Source: Methylococcales bacterium (GTDB lineage Bacteria > Pseudomonadota > Gammaproteobacteria > Methylococcales > Methylomonadaceae). Taken from it: 64,000 nt of DNA. A model generated the notes under the pieces. That model worked only from the letters and a program-made list of their open reading frames with translations, was not told where the DNA came from and did no database searches. How positions within the stretch are numbered: position 1 is the first letter of the stretch; every line of letters begins with the position of its first letter. Shown one piece after another: positions 44,793-53,764 of this stretch. Location: contig JAURYI010000073.1 in the NCBI GenBank assembly GCA_030654015.1, positions 48,677-112,676 of the forward strand. Reading direction: 5' to 3'. A program made the translations under genes and the position numbers.

Positions 44793-45917
44793 TTAACGCG
44801 CATTCATCAAATCTATAAACTCATCAAACAAACCTTCGACATCGTGAGGGCCGGGGCTGGCTTCGGGGTGTCCTTGAAAGCTGAATGCGGGGCGGTCGGT
44901 GAAGCGAATGCCTTGTAAGCTGCCATCAAATAGTGAGCGGTGTGTGGCGATGACATTGGCGGGTAAACTGGCTTCATCGGCGGCGAAACCGTGGTTTTGA
45001 CTGCTAATCATGACGCGACCTGTGGCGATTTCTTGTACAGGGTGATTCGCGCCGTGATGTCCGAATTTCATTTTTTCAGTTTTCGCGCCACTGGCTAGGG
45101 CTAATAATTGATGTCCTAAGCAAATACCGAACACGGGGATTTTAGTTTCTAAAATCGTTTTAATAGCTTCAATCGCATAAGTACAAGGTTCTGGATCGCC
45201 TGGCCCATTAGATAGGAATACGCCGTCTGGGTTCATTGCCAATACGTCAGCCGCAGGAGTTTGTGCGGGAACAACAGTGACGCGGCAACCACGATTAGCA
45301 AGCAAACGCAGGATGTTGCGTTTAATGCCGAAGTCGTAGGCGACAACGTGCTTGGTCAGGTTTTCAGCTTCGACATGACCGTTGCGTAAATTCCAAGTGT
45401 TTTCTGTCCATTCATAAGACTCAGTCACAGATACCACTTTGGCTAAGTCCATGCCTTTTAAACCTGCAAAGCCATCAATAGCGGCGGTGGCGGTTTCCAC
45501 GCTTATGTCGTCACCAGCCATGATACAGCCGCGTTGTGCGCCTTTATCACGCAAAATGCGCGTCAGTTTGCGAGTGTCAATTTCCGCAATCGCGACTACG
45601 TTGTTATCAATCAAGTATTGTTGCAGGGTTTTTTCTGAACGCCAGTTGCTTGCCAATAACGGCAAATCACGAATCACTAAGCCACTGGCAAATACCGCGT
45701 GCGATTCGTCGTCTTCGCTGTTGGTGCCTGTGTTGCCGATGTGCGGATAAGTCAGCGTGACAATTTGTTGGCAGTAAGATGGGTCGCTGAGAATTTCCTG
45801 ATAGCCTGTCATAGCGGTATTAAACACCACTTCGCCGACGGAACAACCGTCTGCGCCTATGGATACGCCGTTAAATACGGTGCCATCTTCTAGCACTAAT
45901 AATGCGGATTTAGTCAA
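44793..45917 (-). CDS. carA: Carbamoyl-phosphate synthase small subunit (glutaminase)
   Basis: 374 residues if started at TTG 45917 ([12 protein letters not shown]), where AGAGG is seven to eight bases upstream; a GTG at 45926 is in frame but has its ribosome site jammed against it. N-terminal CarA domain ([22 protein letters not shown]) and a class I glutaminase with Cys in [16 protein letters not shown] and His/Glu in [14 protein letters not shown]. It releases ammonia from glutamine for CarB. A hairpin with a T run lies in its leader (45938-45969), suggesting attenuation-type control. Confidence 0.95.
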   Translation of the reverse strand: MTKSALLVLEDGTVFNGVSIGADGCSVGEVVFNTAMTGYQEILSDPSYCQQIVTLTYPHIGNTGTNSEDDESHAVFASGLVIRDLPLLASNWRSEKTLQQYLIDNNVVAIAEIDTRKLTRILRDKGAQRGCIMAGDDISVETATAAIDGFAGLKGMDLAKVVSVTESYEWTENTWNLRNGHVEAENLTKHVVAYDFGIKRNILRLLANRGCRVTVVPAQTPAADVLAMNPDGVFLSNGPGDPEPCTYAIEAIKTILETKIPVFGICLGHQLLALASGAKTEKMKFGHHGANHPVQEIATGRVMISSQNHGFAADEASLPANVIATHRSLFDGSLQGIRFTDRPAFSFQGHPEASPGPHDVEGLFDEFIDLMNAR

Positions 45918-45937
45918 ACACGTCACCTCTAATGTAC

Positions 45938-45969
45938 AAAACGGGATGACCCCTTAAGGATTCATCCCG
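45938..45969 (-). promoter_or_regulatory. Terminator-like hairpin in the carA leader
   Basis: Read on the minus strand, CGGGATGA (45969-45962) pairs with TCATCCCG (45949-45942), the loop itself contains the palindrome CCTTAAGG, and TTTTGT follows. It lies 21-52 bp ahead of the carA start, behind an AT-rich stretch that may hold the promoter (TACAAT at ~45988). This layout is that of an attenuator. Confidence 0.5.
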
Positions 45970-46019
45970 CTATAAAAAAATTAATTGTACCACTATACAA
46001 AATTATGCCGCGTAGGTCA

Positions 46020-47627
46020 TTAATAATTTTTTTTATCATGTGCTAAGGGTAAGGTTAAGACAAATAACGCGCCTTCTGTGCTTTCTGCCAACGCGATACC
46101 ACCACCGTAAGTTTTTAATAAGGAAACGGTAATTTCCAAGCCCAAACCTGTGCCGCCGTTATTTCTGCGCGTGGTAAAAAACGGCGTGAAAATTTTTGTG
46201 CGATTGGCGAGCGATACGCCTGTACCGTTGTCGTGCAAATGTACTTTCAGCGTATTTTCATGGGCAATGACGCTGAGCGTTAATTGATGCGCTCCGTGTT
46301 GCAGGCTGTTTTCAAATAGATTGGTCAGGATAATATCCAGCGCGTCTGGAGCTATAGCGAGTGGATTATTGGGTAATTTTGCATAATTCAATTGCAAGCC
46401 GCGTTCGGCATAACGATTCTGTAAGGCGAAAATTGCATCGTTCAGGCGGCTGTCTTGCTGACTGGGTTCTGATACATCGGCACGCGCCAGTTCCAGCAAA
46501 CGATTGACCAGTTGTTTCAGGCGTTGAGTGTCGGCGAGTAAATTATCAATAAAACGGTGTTGCTGTTCGCTGGGCATGGTGTCGAGATGATCTTGCAACA
46601 GTTCCAACGCGCCCTGCATGGAGGTGAGCGGAGTTTTAAATTCATGGGAGACGTGGGTGGCGAAGCGTTGTATATAATCGGTGCGTTCATTTAAAGCGTG
46701 CGACATACTGGCAAAACTGTCCGACAGCTGGGCGATTTCATAAGTCACAGGATTGTTTAGCGGCTCTATCAGTTGTTGTTCGCCGTGTTTGACGCGCTCG
46801 GTCTGGCGGATGAGTTCACGAATCGGACGCGAAATAGTCGCCGATACCAGCAACACCAGCAGAATCACCAGCACCAGCAAACAGCCGCTTGCCATTAAAA
46901 TTTTATTCTGCACTTCAAACAAATGTTTGATGATGTTGTTGGGGGTGCGAGATAGATATAACACGCCTTGCAGATGTTGATTTTCCACGATAGGAAACGC
47001 GACAAACACCCGAATATGGGTTCCGCGACTTAAGGAATACAACGGCGGTGGTGGTTCATCGGAAAGTCGTTGCCGAATCACACTGGCGTAGCGTCCTTGC
47101 ATGGCTTGCTGTACTTCGGCAATCTGCGCCAACGATAAACCGACTTCTTCACGCCCAGCAATCACCGTGCCGTTCATATCCAGCAACCGAATACCTGCCA
47201 GCGTAATATGCTGAGTATCAAAGATGATAGGGTTCATCAGCCCGCCGATTTTTTGTGCAAATTTATCAACAGGCAATGCGGGCGCGGCGGCTTCTGGGCG
47301 CGGCAACTGCACGGGATTAATTAACGTTAAAGTTGGAGTGATGGGTTCATAGGAATGATTCGTTGGCGGTAAAGCGGGTAAATAACGCCCGTAAATCATT
47401 GGCGCAGTCTGTAAAATGCGCACCGATTGGCGATAACTCGCCGATAGCGCGGCGGCTTGCGAGATAAGCTCCAACTCGGTTTGTTGCACCAAGGCATTTT
47501 CATAAATACGAAAAAAGTACAAACCACCCAGCGGCAACGCCAACACCATCAACATCACGAACAATAAAATATTGCGCAGTGGAAATAAGCGGCGGCGAAA
47601 AAATGGCAGTTGCGCGTTTATTGGCAT
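46020..47627 (-). CDS. Sensor histidine kinase (CreC-like)
   Basis: 535 residues. Membrane segment at ~18-38, a large periplasmic sensor (~40-245), second segment ~250-270, HAMP, HisKA with His in THVSHEFKTPLTSM, HATPase_c (NLFENSLQHG, DNGTGVS, GGTGLGLEI). It overlaps its response regulator by 10 bp. The operon with creD and the N-terminal layout suggest the CreC branch of envelope sensors, which respond to cell-wall perturbation and metabolic state. The periplasmic part contains a proline-rich insertion (PVQLPRPEAAAPALP). Confidence 0.82.
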   Translation of the reverse strand: MPINAQLPFFRRRLFPLRNILLFVMLMVLALPLGGLYFFRIYENALVQQTELELISQAAALSASYRQSVRILQTAPMIYGRYLPALPPTNHSYEPITPTLTLINPVQLPRPEAAAPALPVDKFAQKIGGLMNPIIFDTQHITLAGIRLLDMNGTVIAGREEVGLSLAQIAEVQQAMQGRYASVIRQRLSDEPPPPLYSLSRGTHIRVFVAFPIVENQHLQGVLYLSRTPNNIIKHLFEVQNKILMASGCLLVLVILLVLLVSATISRPIRELIRQTERVKHGEQQLIEPLNNPVTYEIAQLSDSFASMSHALNERTDYIQRFATHVSHEFKTPLTSMQGALELLQDHLDTMPSEQQHRFIDNLLADTQRLKQLVNRLLELARADVSEPSQQDSRLNDAIFALQNRYAERGLQLNYAKLPNNPLAIAPDALDIILTNLFENSLQHGAHQLTLSVIAHENTLKVHLHDNGTGVSLANRTKIFTPFFTTRRNNGGTGLGLEITVSLLKTYGGGIALAESTEGALFVLTLPLAHDKKNY

Positions 47628-48301
47628 AAAGCGAGTTTGTAGCCCACGCCGTGGACGGTTTCAATCAAGGCATCACAACCCGCGTCGGCGAATTTCTGGC
47701 GGATGTGGCGGATGTGACTGTCTATGGTGCGGTCGCTGATATAGATATTGTTATACGCGCCAGTCATGATGCTGTCGCGACTGAACACGCGCTGCGGCGA
47801 GCGGACAAATAATTGCAGCATGGCGAATTCAGTCGCGGTCAGGCTAATCACTAATCCGTTCCACGTTGCCGCGTGTTGTTCCAGATGTATGGCTAATTTG
47901 CCGTGTTGTAGCTGATTCATTACGGCGGCAGGTTTGGCAACCACGCGCTTAAGAATGACGTTAATCCGTGCCACCAATTCACGCGGACTGAACGGCTTGG
48001 TGACATAATCATCACCGCCGATTTCCAGCCCTAAAATACGGTCGATTTCATCATCACGCGACGATAAAAACAGAATCGGCGTATCGGAAGTTTTACGAAT
48101 TTCACGACACACTTCCAACCCGTCAAGCTCTGGCATATTAATATCCAGCACCAGTAAATCAATGCTGTGCAACGCAAAATAATCAATCGCCTGCCGTCCA
48201 TCTTCGGCGAGTGTCACCTGCATTCCCGCTTTTTCCAGTGCGAAACTGATAACTTCGCGGATATGCAAATCGTCATCGGCAACAAGGATGTGTTTGTTCA
48301 T
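47618..48301 (-). CDS. OmpR-family response regulator (CreB-like)
   Basis: 227 residues: receiver with phosphoacceptor Asp53 (DLLVLDINMPELDG), LFLSSRDDEIDRILGLEIGGDDYVTKPFSPRELVARI, and a winged-helix effector (LTATEFAMLQLFVRSPQRVFSRDSIM ... DRTIDSHIRHIRQKF ... VHGVGYKL). Overlaps the M23 peptidase gene by ATGA upstream and the kinase downstream. In enterobacteria CreB activates creD; here creD is the first gene of the same-strand cluster. Confidence 0.85.
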   Translation of the reverse strand: MNKHILVADDDLHIREVISFALEKAGMQVTLAEDGRQAIDYFALHSIDLLVLDINMPELDGLEVCREIRKTSDTPILFLSSRDDEIDRILGLEIGGDDYVTKPFSPRELVARINVILKRVVAKPAAVMNQLQHGKLAIHLEQHAATWNGLVISLTATEFAMLQLFVRSPQRVFSRDSIMTGAYNNIYISDRTIDSHIRHIRQKFADAGCDALIETVHGVGYKLALCQ

Positions 48302-48828
48302 GTGGCTCTGCCTGTCAGAAATTCATGGGGATTAAGGTAATACATTTTAAGCCATGCTTGCGGCTTACTGGCATCGTATTGTCCGATTAACGGAAATAAA
48401 CTGCGGATGGTGAAATGTAAATGCGGAGGCTTACCGAGCGCATTCCCTGTATTACCGACCGTACCTATTTTTTGCCCTGCACTGACCCACTGAAAAGCGC
48501 GGCTATCAATGCGTTGCAAATGCGCGTAGTAATAAAACCGCCATTTCGCGCCGAGGATTAACAGATTATTGCCGCCCATATCATTAAAGCCTGTGTGAAT
48601 AATAAAACCGTCGGTAGCAGCAACAATAGGTACACCCGCTTTGGCAAAAATATCGATGCCTTTGTGTGTACCTGAACGTCCCCACGGACTGTACCAGAAA
48701 GAACGCGGATTCCAATCGGCGGAACTTGCCCCTGCAACGGGAATTTGTTTGTGCATAGGCAGATACCAGCCCAGCGCAAAAATTGCTAATGCCAGCAGGC
48801 ATAAAGTAATACTGAGTTTAGTAAGCAT
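48298..48828 (-). CDS. Membrane-anchored M23 family metallopeptidase
   Basis: 176 residues from the ATG at 48828; the frame beyond it runs into an inverted repeat. One N-terminal hydrophobic segment (~5-23) anchors or exports it. The LytM/M23 zinc site is complete: His and Asp in GTHKGIDIF, the HLHF motif (GKPPHLHFTIRS), and the catalytic His in YYYAHLQRID. It should cleave peptidoglycan cross-links in the periplasm. Translationally coupled to creB-like gene by 4 bp overlap, placing a wall hydrolase in an envelope-stress operon. Confidence 0.87.
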   Translation of the reverse strand: MLTKLSITLCLLALAIFALGWYLPMHKQIPVAGASSADWNPRSFWYSPWGRSGTHKGIDIFAKAGVPIVAATDGFIIHTGFNDMGGNNLLILGAKWRFYYYAHLQRIDSRAFQWVSAGQKIGTVGNTGNALGKPPHLHFTIRSLFPLIGQYDASKPQAWLKMYYLNPHEFLTGRAT

Positions 48829-48862
48829 CTTGATACCGCTTTGATTACCTATTGATAAGCAA

Positions 48863-48925
48863 TGTCCACGAAACACACAAAAAGCACGAACAGTTTTTTC
48901 GTGTCTTTCGTGCTTTTCGTGGACA
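48863..48925. repeat. 63-bp inverted repeat between creD and the M23 gene
   Basis: TGTCCACGAAA (48863-48873) is the inverse complement of TTTCGTGGACA (48915-48925), and AAAAGCACGAA (48880-48890) of TTCGTGCTTTT (48907-48917), with T6 between the arms. It sits 5 bp past the creD stop on the minus strand. It may terminate or attenuate transcription, or be a dispersed palindromic repeat. Confidence 0.65.
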
Positions 48926-48930
48926 ACACA

Positions 48931-50292
48931 TTAATTCAGTGTGCTTTTATCTTCCTGCTCAGTCAACGCATACCAATCAAAATGCCGTGTTGCCATCATT
49001 AACCCTGCCAACATCACGAAGATTAATACACTACCCATTAACAGCGCGTTTTCTTCCGATTGCAAAATCACATACAGCAACACATACAGCGTAGCCAACG
49101 CCGCACCGAGTATTAAACCTTGCTTGCTACTGTGCAGAATCGCGCCGAAGTAACAGGTCAGTAATGTCATGCTGGCGATTGCGCCGATACTGTAGGCATA
49201 CAAGAATAACAGGTGTTCAGATAAAGAAATCAGCAACAGATAGAACACTAATAATGCCATCCCGACCAGCGTGTACTGTATCGGATGGATGCGCAATTTT
49301 TTCAGCAATTCAAACAACACCAATGCCATAAAAGTCAGCAGAATAAACAATGCAGCGTATTTAATACTGCGTTCTGATTGCTGATACACATCCACAGGCT
49401 GTATCAATTCAAAACCCACTGCACGTTGTAACAGACTGGCACATTCACCTTTTCGGCATTGTTCTAACGCACTGGAAACATCATAAGAAAAAGACGATGC
49501 CCGCCATTCAGCGGTAAAACCTTGGTCGGTGATTTCGCGTTTTTCAGGCAGTAATTCACCCGTAAAACTGGGATTTGCCCAATTAGCCGCCAGTTGAACG
49601 TGGGTATTTTCAGACAATAACGCAAAATTCATTGCACTCATGCCGCGCAATTCCATCGTAAAGGCAAACGGTACAACGGTAGCTTTATCCAGTGCGATGT
49701 CGGGCAAAGGCGCGTGCATCCCTGCGGTGGCATTCGGTAACGCGGCACTGGGTTGAAAAGCAATCGGCGCGTTATTCCACGTTAAACTCGGTGGTACGGC
49801 GATACCGCGTTGATCGCTGACTAATACCGATAATTGCGGCTTATCCCAGCGGATTTTTTTGTCTTTATGTTCCGCGATTAAATCCAGCAGGGCTTGATTG
49901 TTGAATTCACCCGTCACTTGTAATTTATTGCCATACACGGGAATTTCATAAATGCCGCGATAGCGCATCGAGCTGTCTAACTGACTGTTAATGCTCAGTT
50001 GTTTGGGAATGATGTACAACACATCGTCTACAGTGACTTCTTTAATCACCTCTTTTTCGACTTTATTGACGATAATTTTTTCTTTGCTGTTAAAGGTCAG
50101 ATGATACGGAACACTCAGCACAGGCCCTGCCAAGGTTTGCATACCCGGCCAGCTCTGTTCAATGCTTTGATACGCCTGTTGCCGCCACGCGGTACGCTCA
50201 CTGACTAAATCCATAATAAACGATTGCGGAATCAGCAAAGCCAAGATAAGGACGAAAATAATGCCCAGTTTTACATAAAAACGTTGTTTCAT
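48931..50292 (-). CDS. creD: Inner membrane protein CreD
   Basis: 453 residues. N-terminal membrane segment (VKLGIIFVLILALLIPQSFIMDLVSER) followed by the family segment RTAWRQQAYQSIEQSWPGMQTLAGPVLSVPY, a ~270-residue periplasmic domain and about five C-terminal membrane helices (IKYAALFILLTFMALVLFELL, YTLVGMALLVFYLLLISLSEHLLFLYAYSIGAIAS). CreD is tied to cell-envelope integrity, beta-lactam response and colicin tolerance. First gene of the creD-M23-creB-creC block. No clear cre-tag repeat is seen upstream. Confidence 0.9.
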   Translation of the reverse strand: MKQRFYVKLGIIFVLILALLIPQSFIMDLVSERTAWRQQAYQSIEQSWPGMQTLAGPVLSVPYHLTFNSKEKIIVNKVEKEVIKEVTVDDVLYIIPKQLSINSQLDSSMRYRGIYEIPVYGNKLQVTGEFNNQALLDLIAEHKDKKIRWDKPQLSVLVSDQRGIAVPPSLTWNNAPIAFQPSAALPNATAGMHAPLPDIALDKATVVPFAFTMELRGMSAMNFALLSENTHVQLAANWANPSFTGELLPEKREITDQGFTAEWRASSFSYDVSSALEQCRKGECASLLQRAVGFELIQPVDVYQQSERSIKYAALFILLTFMALVLFELLKKLRIHPIQYTLVGMALLVFYLLLISLSEHLLFLYAYSIGAIASMTLLTCYFGAILHSSKQGLILGAALATLYVLLYVILQSEENALLMGSVLIFVMLAGLMMATRHFDWYALTEQEDKSTLN

Positions 50293-50482
50293 AACGATAA
50301 CTCCTGATGGTTGGGTATGGCGTTACTGTACGCGCCAGTTATGCAGATATGATGTGGGTATTGTGGATTTTTCGGGTGAAATGTGCAGATTTGGTGCAGG
50401 GGGTGACGCAACTCGCTGATAGTTTAATGAATTATCCGTATGGGGCTTGCCTTTCTTACAGCTTAGAATACCAACCAGCGCA

Positions 50483-50506
50483 ATTCCCACGGCGAAGCGT
50501 GGGAAT
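50483..50506. repeat. REP-like hairpin
   Basis: ATTCCCACG (50483-50491), six-base loop, CGTGGGAAT (50498-50506): a perfect 9-bp stem just past the stop of the broken endonuclease gene. It lies in the 228-bp gap 50293-50520, which otherwise holds the creD promoter region and nothing else I can identify. Confidence 0.6.
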
Positions 50507-50520
50507 GAGGTAATAACTAT

Positions 50521-51578
50521 TCACACCCAATTTTGATTTATTAGCTTATCGTAACCGCGTTTCTCCATAAACTGTAAAAACTCCCTTTTGTCGGTGGCAG
50601 GAAATTCAACTTGAATTTCATTGGCTAAGTTTTGTAAAACGCTATCACCGATTGAATCCGCAAATTTGCCGCGTAATGCTCTTTCATACCATCTCAATAA
50701 GTCGGTTTCGGTAACAATACTTTGAATTTTTGACTTCCAACCCAGTTGATTCAACAAAGAAACGATTATTTTTTGCTCGGCGGCTTTACAAACAATCACA
50801 ATGCGGTCGGCGGATACTGACGAAACAATATTTTCTGCCAACTCTTCGGTTAATGAAAGATGCTTGATTTGTATTGCCAGTCCATTGTTGCCCACATATC
50901 CAGTCCTCTATCAGCGGCATTCGTCACGCCGACACGGTGAATTCTGGCTTTGAGTTTTATGGTGGTTTGTTCAAGCGTAAGCTGCATAACGCTTTTAGAA
51001 AAATCGGCAAATTCTTCGAGAATATCTATTTTTTCAGGATTCATTCTGACTTCAACAGCTACTTCCAGAGCTTCTACTAATGCAGAAAATAATGAATACA
51101 CAATAATTTCATACACTTTATCAATGCTTCGGCGTAGCCCTGCTTCGTGCCAAAATAAGGCTAGAAATTCGTCTAATTTAAAATTGCTTTTATCATGAAT
51201 GATGCAATAGTCCAATCCTGTAGACATTTGGCTAAAGCGTTGTAAAAATTTTCGATAAATATAGGCTTCGACTATACCGTTTCCTGCTCTATTTTCTTCA
51301 CCCAGTTTTTCTAAAATAGCAGGCGGTACAGCATTGTCGTTAAAAATATCATCTTGATAACGTGCTGAAGAGGTGCTGGTTCTGCCTAGAAATTGAATAC
51401 AAATCACATCACGCCATTTTTTTGACTGGGTGCGATAAGTGGTAAGTTCTGAGAGGGTAATATTCTGCTCAACCCTATCACGATACAGAATTTCGGCAAT
51501 TTGTATCGGTTTGTAAAGATGAACTCGCGCCTTATCAATGACTTTATCTAATGCTTTTTTAGCCGTTGTCATACTCAT
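50521..51578 (-). pseudogene. HaeII-like type II restriction endonuclease split by a frameshift
   Basis: Two frames, 50850-51578 (242 codons) and 50521-50895 (124 codons), together make one protein of about 352 residues, the size I recall for HaeII. The first frame reads well to GVTNAADRGLDMWA and then derails; the second starts in frame with NNGLAIQIKHLSLTEELAENIVSS. One extra base at the TT of 50888-50889 would join them as MWANNGLAIQIKHL. The pattern (RVHLYKPIQIAEIL, GLRRSIDKVYEI, ISADRIVIVCK-type) fits the HaeII family (site RGCGCY), from memory. The gene starts one base after the methylase stop. Either a true loss of the nuclease or a sequencing error. Confidence 0.75.
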
Positions 51579-51579
51579 T

Positions 51580-52533
51580 TTAGGCTTCGCATAAGGTGAA
51601 TTGCATAGGAGTTTTTAGGGCAGTTTTTTGCAGTTGTAACGTTTTTATCATTTCTTCCGCTATTGCTTTAATGACTGGCACAGACACCGAATTACCCGCT
51701 ACTTTACGCACGCCTGAATAGGGTATGGTAATTTTGAAATCGTCAGGAAAACCCTGTAAACGTAACATTTCTCTATCGGTTAAGCGTCTCACACCATTCA
51801 CCACCAGATAGTTATAACTGCCTCCCGCTCTTAGCGCACATGAATACGGCAATGCGGAAATATTACCACCTATATTTTGATGCCATATTGAGGGAACGGG
51901 TGGCGTGCCTTTTACCGCATTCAGACGATTTTGTTTGATGGCGTCTGATAGAAAATAGCTTGGTGGTATGTCGTTATCATCTTGAAGAATAGACGTTAGT
52001 GGTTGGTAATAACCTAATGGCGTGGGAAAGTTGAAATGTAGCGGGGCTAAAAAACCAACTAAATAAATGCGTTCGCGTTTTTGCGGTAAACCAAAATCTA
52101 AAGAATTAAATACTTTGGTGTAAACGGTATAACCCAATGCTTTTAACTTTTCGACTATCACAGCAAAGGTTTGACCGTTATCGTGGGTAGTCAGACGTTT
52201 AACATTTTCCAGTAAAAAAGCACGCGGCTTTTTGGCTTTAAGTATGGCTTCAATATTAAAAAATAATGTGCCTCTGGTATCAGCAAAACCTAAACCTTTG
52301 CCTGCGATACTAAACGGCTGACACGGAAAACCCGCTAACAAAATATCGTGGTCTGGAATACTTTCGGGGTCTATGAGATTAATATCACCGTGCGGTTTTT
52401 CGTTAAAGTTGGCTTCATACATCGCTTGCGCATCTTTGTCCCATTCCGAAGAAAATACGTTCTTACAGCCGTAAGCCTCAAAGCCAAGGCGAATACCGCC
52501 AATACCCGCGAATAAATCAATGGTTTTATACAT
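51580..52533 (-). CDS. C5-cytosine DNA methyltransferase of type II R-M system
   Basis: 317 residues with all main motifs: I (TIDLFAGIGGIRLGFE), IV with catalytic Cys71 (LLAGFPCQPFSIAGKGLGF), VI (FLLENVKRL), VIII (FGLPQKRERIYLVGF), and the C-terminal IX/X (RRLTDREMLRLQGFPDDFKI, VRKVAGNSVSVPVIKAIAEEM). The short target-recognition region lies around residues 190-240. Paired with the HaeII-like endonuclease, the inferred site would be RGCGCY. It looks intact and probably still methylates; with the nuclease split it may act as an orphan methylase. Confidence 0.92.
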   Translation of the reverse strand: MYKTIDLFAGIGGIRLGFEAYGCKNVFSSEWDKDAQAMYEANFNEKPHGDINLIDPESIPDHDILLAGFPCQPFSIAGKGLGFADTRGTLFFNIEAILKAKKPRAFLLENVKRLTTHDNGQTFAVIVEKLKALGYTVYTKVFNSLDFGLPQKRERIYLVGFLAPLHFNFPTPLGYYQPLTSILQDDNDIPPSYFLSDAIKQNRLNAVKGTPPVPSIWHQNIGGNISALPYSCALRAGGSYNYLVVNGVRRLTDREMLRLQGFPDDFKITIPYSGVRKVAGNSVSVPVIKAIAEEMIKTLQLQKTALKTPMQFTLCEA

Positions 52534-52786
52534 TTTTTAGTGATGTTTAGTAAATTTTACGAACTTTATTCTAACATTCATTGAAAGCTGATGACTCGCC
52601 TTAAGTCGTAGTCACGCACAACTTATGTTAAGCGGATGCAAGCAGCAAAGATTTCGGTTTAGCGAATGCTGAATTTAATCACAAACAGGCATTACCACCT
52701 CGCGCCAACAAATTTTACATTCGTTTGCGCGATATGGGCGTAAATGCTTTATCATTAGCCGCTTAATTAGTGTCTTTTGGTTGTTG
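52534..52786. other. Intergenic region between methylase gene and kdsD
   Basis: About 250 bp between divergent genes. No credible ORF, RNA gene or strong palindrome seen. It should contain the promoters of the R-M locus (left, minus strand) and of the kdsD-lpt-rpoN operon (right, plus strand). Confidence 0.5.
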
Positions 52787-53764
52787 ATGAAATTACATGA
52801 TGAAAAGCTCCGCGCCTTGGGTCTTGCGGTTATCCAAGTGGAAACCCAAGCGATTGCCGCGTTAGCTGAACAGATTAATGAGCAGTTCGTGCTGGCGTGT
52901 AAGCTGATGTTTGCCTGTAAGGGGCGCGTGGTGGTCACGGGCATGGGTAAATCGGGGCATATTGCGGGTAAAATTGCCGCGACTTTAGCCAGTACGGGAA
53001 CGCCTGCGTTTTTTGTGCATTCGGGTGAAGCCAGTCATGGCGATTTAGGCATGATTACTGCGCAGGATGTGGTGCTGGCGTTATCAAACTCTGGCGAGAC
53101 CGAAGAAGTCATTACGTTATTGCCGATTATTAAACGTTTGGGTGTGCCGTTAATTGCGATGACGGGCAACCCTGATTCAAGTTTGGCGAAATTCTCCACT
53201 GCACATATTAATGTTGCGGTTGAGCAGGAAGCCTGTCCGTTGGGGCTTGCACCTACGTCCAGTACCACAGCGGCGTTGGTGATGGGGGATGCACTGGCGG
53301 TGTCGTTATTAGAAGCACGCGGTTTTACCCGTGATGACTTCGCGTTGTCACATCCCGGCGGTAGTCTGGGCAAACGGCTGTTATTGCGTGTCAGTGATAT
53401 GATGCACATTGGTGAACAGATTCCGTCTGTGCAGGAGTCGGCATTTATCAGCGACGCATTGCTGGAAATGACGGAAAAAAAATTAGGCATGACGGCAATT
53501 GTCAATGCGCAAGGGCAAGTCAGCGGTATTTTTACCGATGGCGATTTACGCCGTATGCTGTCGAAAAATCTGAACATTCACACCACCAGTATTATGGAAG
53601 TGATGACACCACAGTGCGCCGTGATTAAAGCCGATATTTTAGCCGCCGAAGCGATGCAGATTATGGAACGGAAAAAAATTAATGCGTTAATCGTGGTCGA
53701 TGATGAGCTACGCGCTGTCGGGGCGTTGAATATGCACGATTTAATCCGCGCGGGGATTGTGTAA
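52787..53764 (+). CDS. kdsD: Arabinose-5-phosphate isomerase KdsD
   Basis: 325 residues from the ATG at 52787 (two TTG codons precede it in frame). SIS sugar isomerase domain (GRVVVTGMGKSGHIAGKIAATLASTGTPAFFVHSGEASHGDLG) and two CBS domains in the C-terminal third (LGMTAIVNAQGQVSGIFTDGDLRRML, INALIVVDDELRAVGAL). It turns ribulose-5-phosphate into arabinose-5-phosphate for Kdo synthesis. First gene of the LPS transport operon; its stop overlaps the kdsC start (TAATG). Confidence 0.94.
   Translation: MKLHDEKLRALGLAVIQVETQAIAALAEQINEQFVLACKLMFACKGRVVVTGMGKSGHIAGKIAATLASTGTPAFFVHSGEASHGDLGMITAQDVVLALSNSGETEEVITLLPIIKRLGVPLIAMTGNPDSSLAKFSTAHINVAVEQEACPLGLAPTSSTTAALVMGDALAVSLLEARGFTRDDFALSHPGGSLGKRLLLRVSDMMHIGEQIPSVQESAFISDALLEMTEKKLGMTAIVNAQGQVSGIFTDGDLRRMLSKNLNIHTTSIMEVMTPQCAVIKADILAAEAMQIMERKKINALIVVDDELRAVGALNMHDLIRAGIV

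Noticed and set aside
50293..50520. cre-tag (TTCAC direct repeat) upstream of creD
   Set aside because: Only one GTGAA half-site (near 50370) is visible; a second at the proper spacing is missing.
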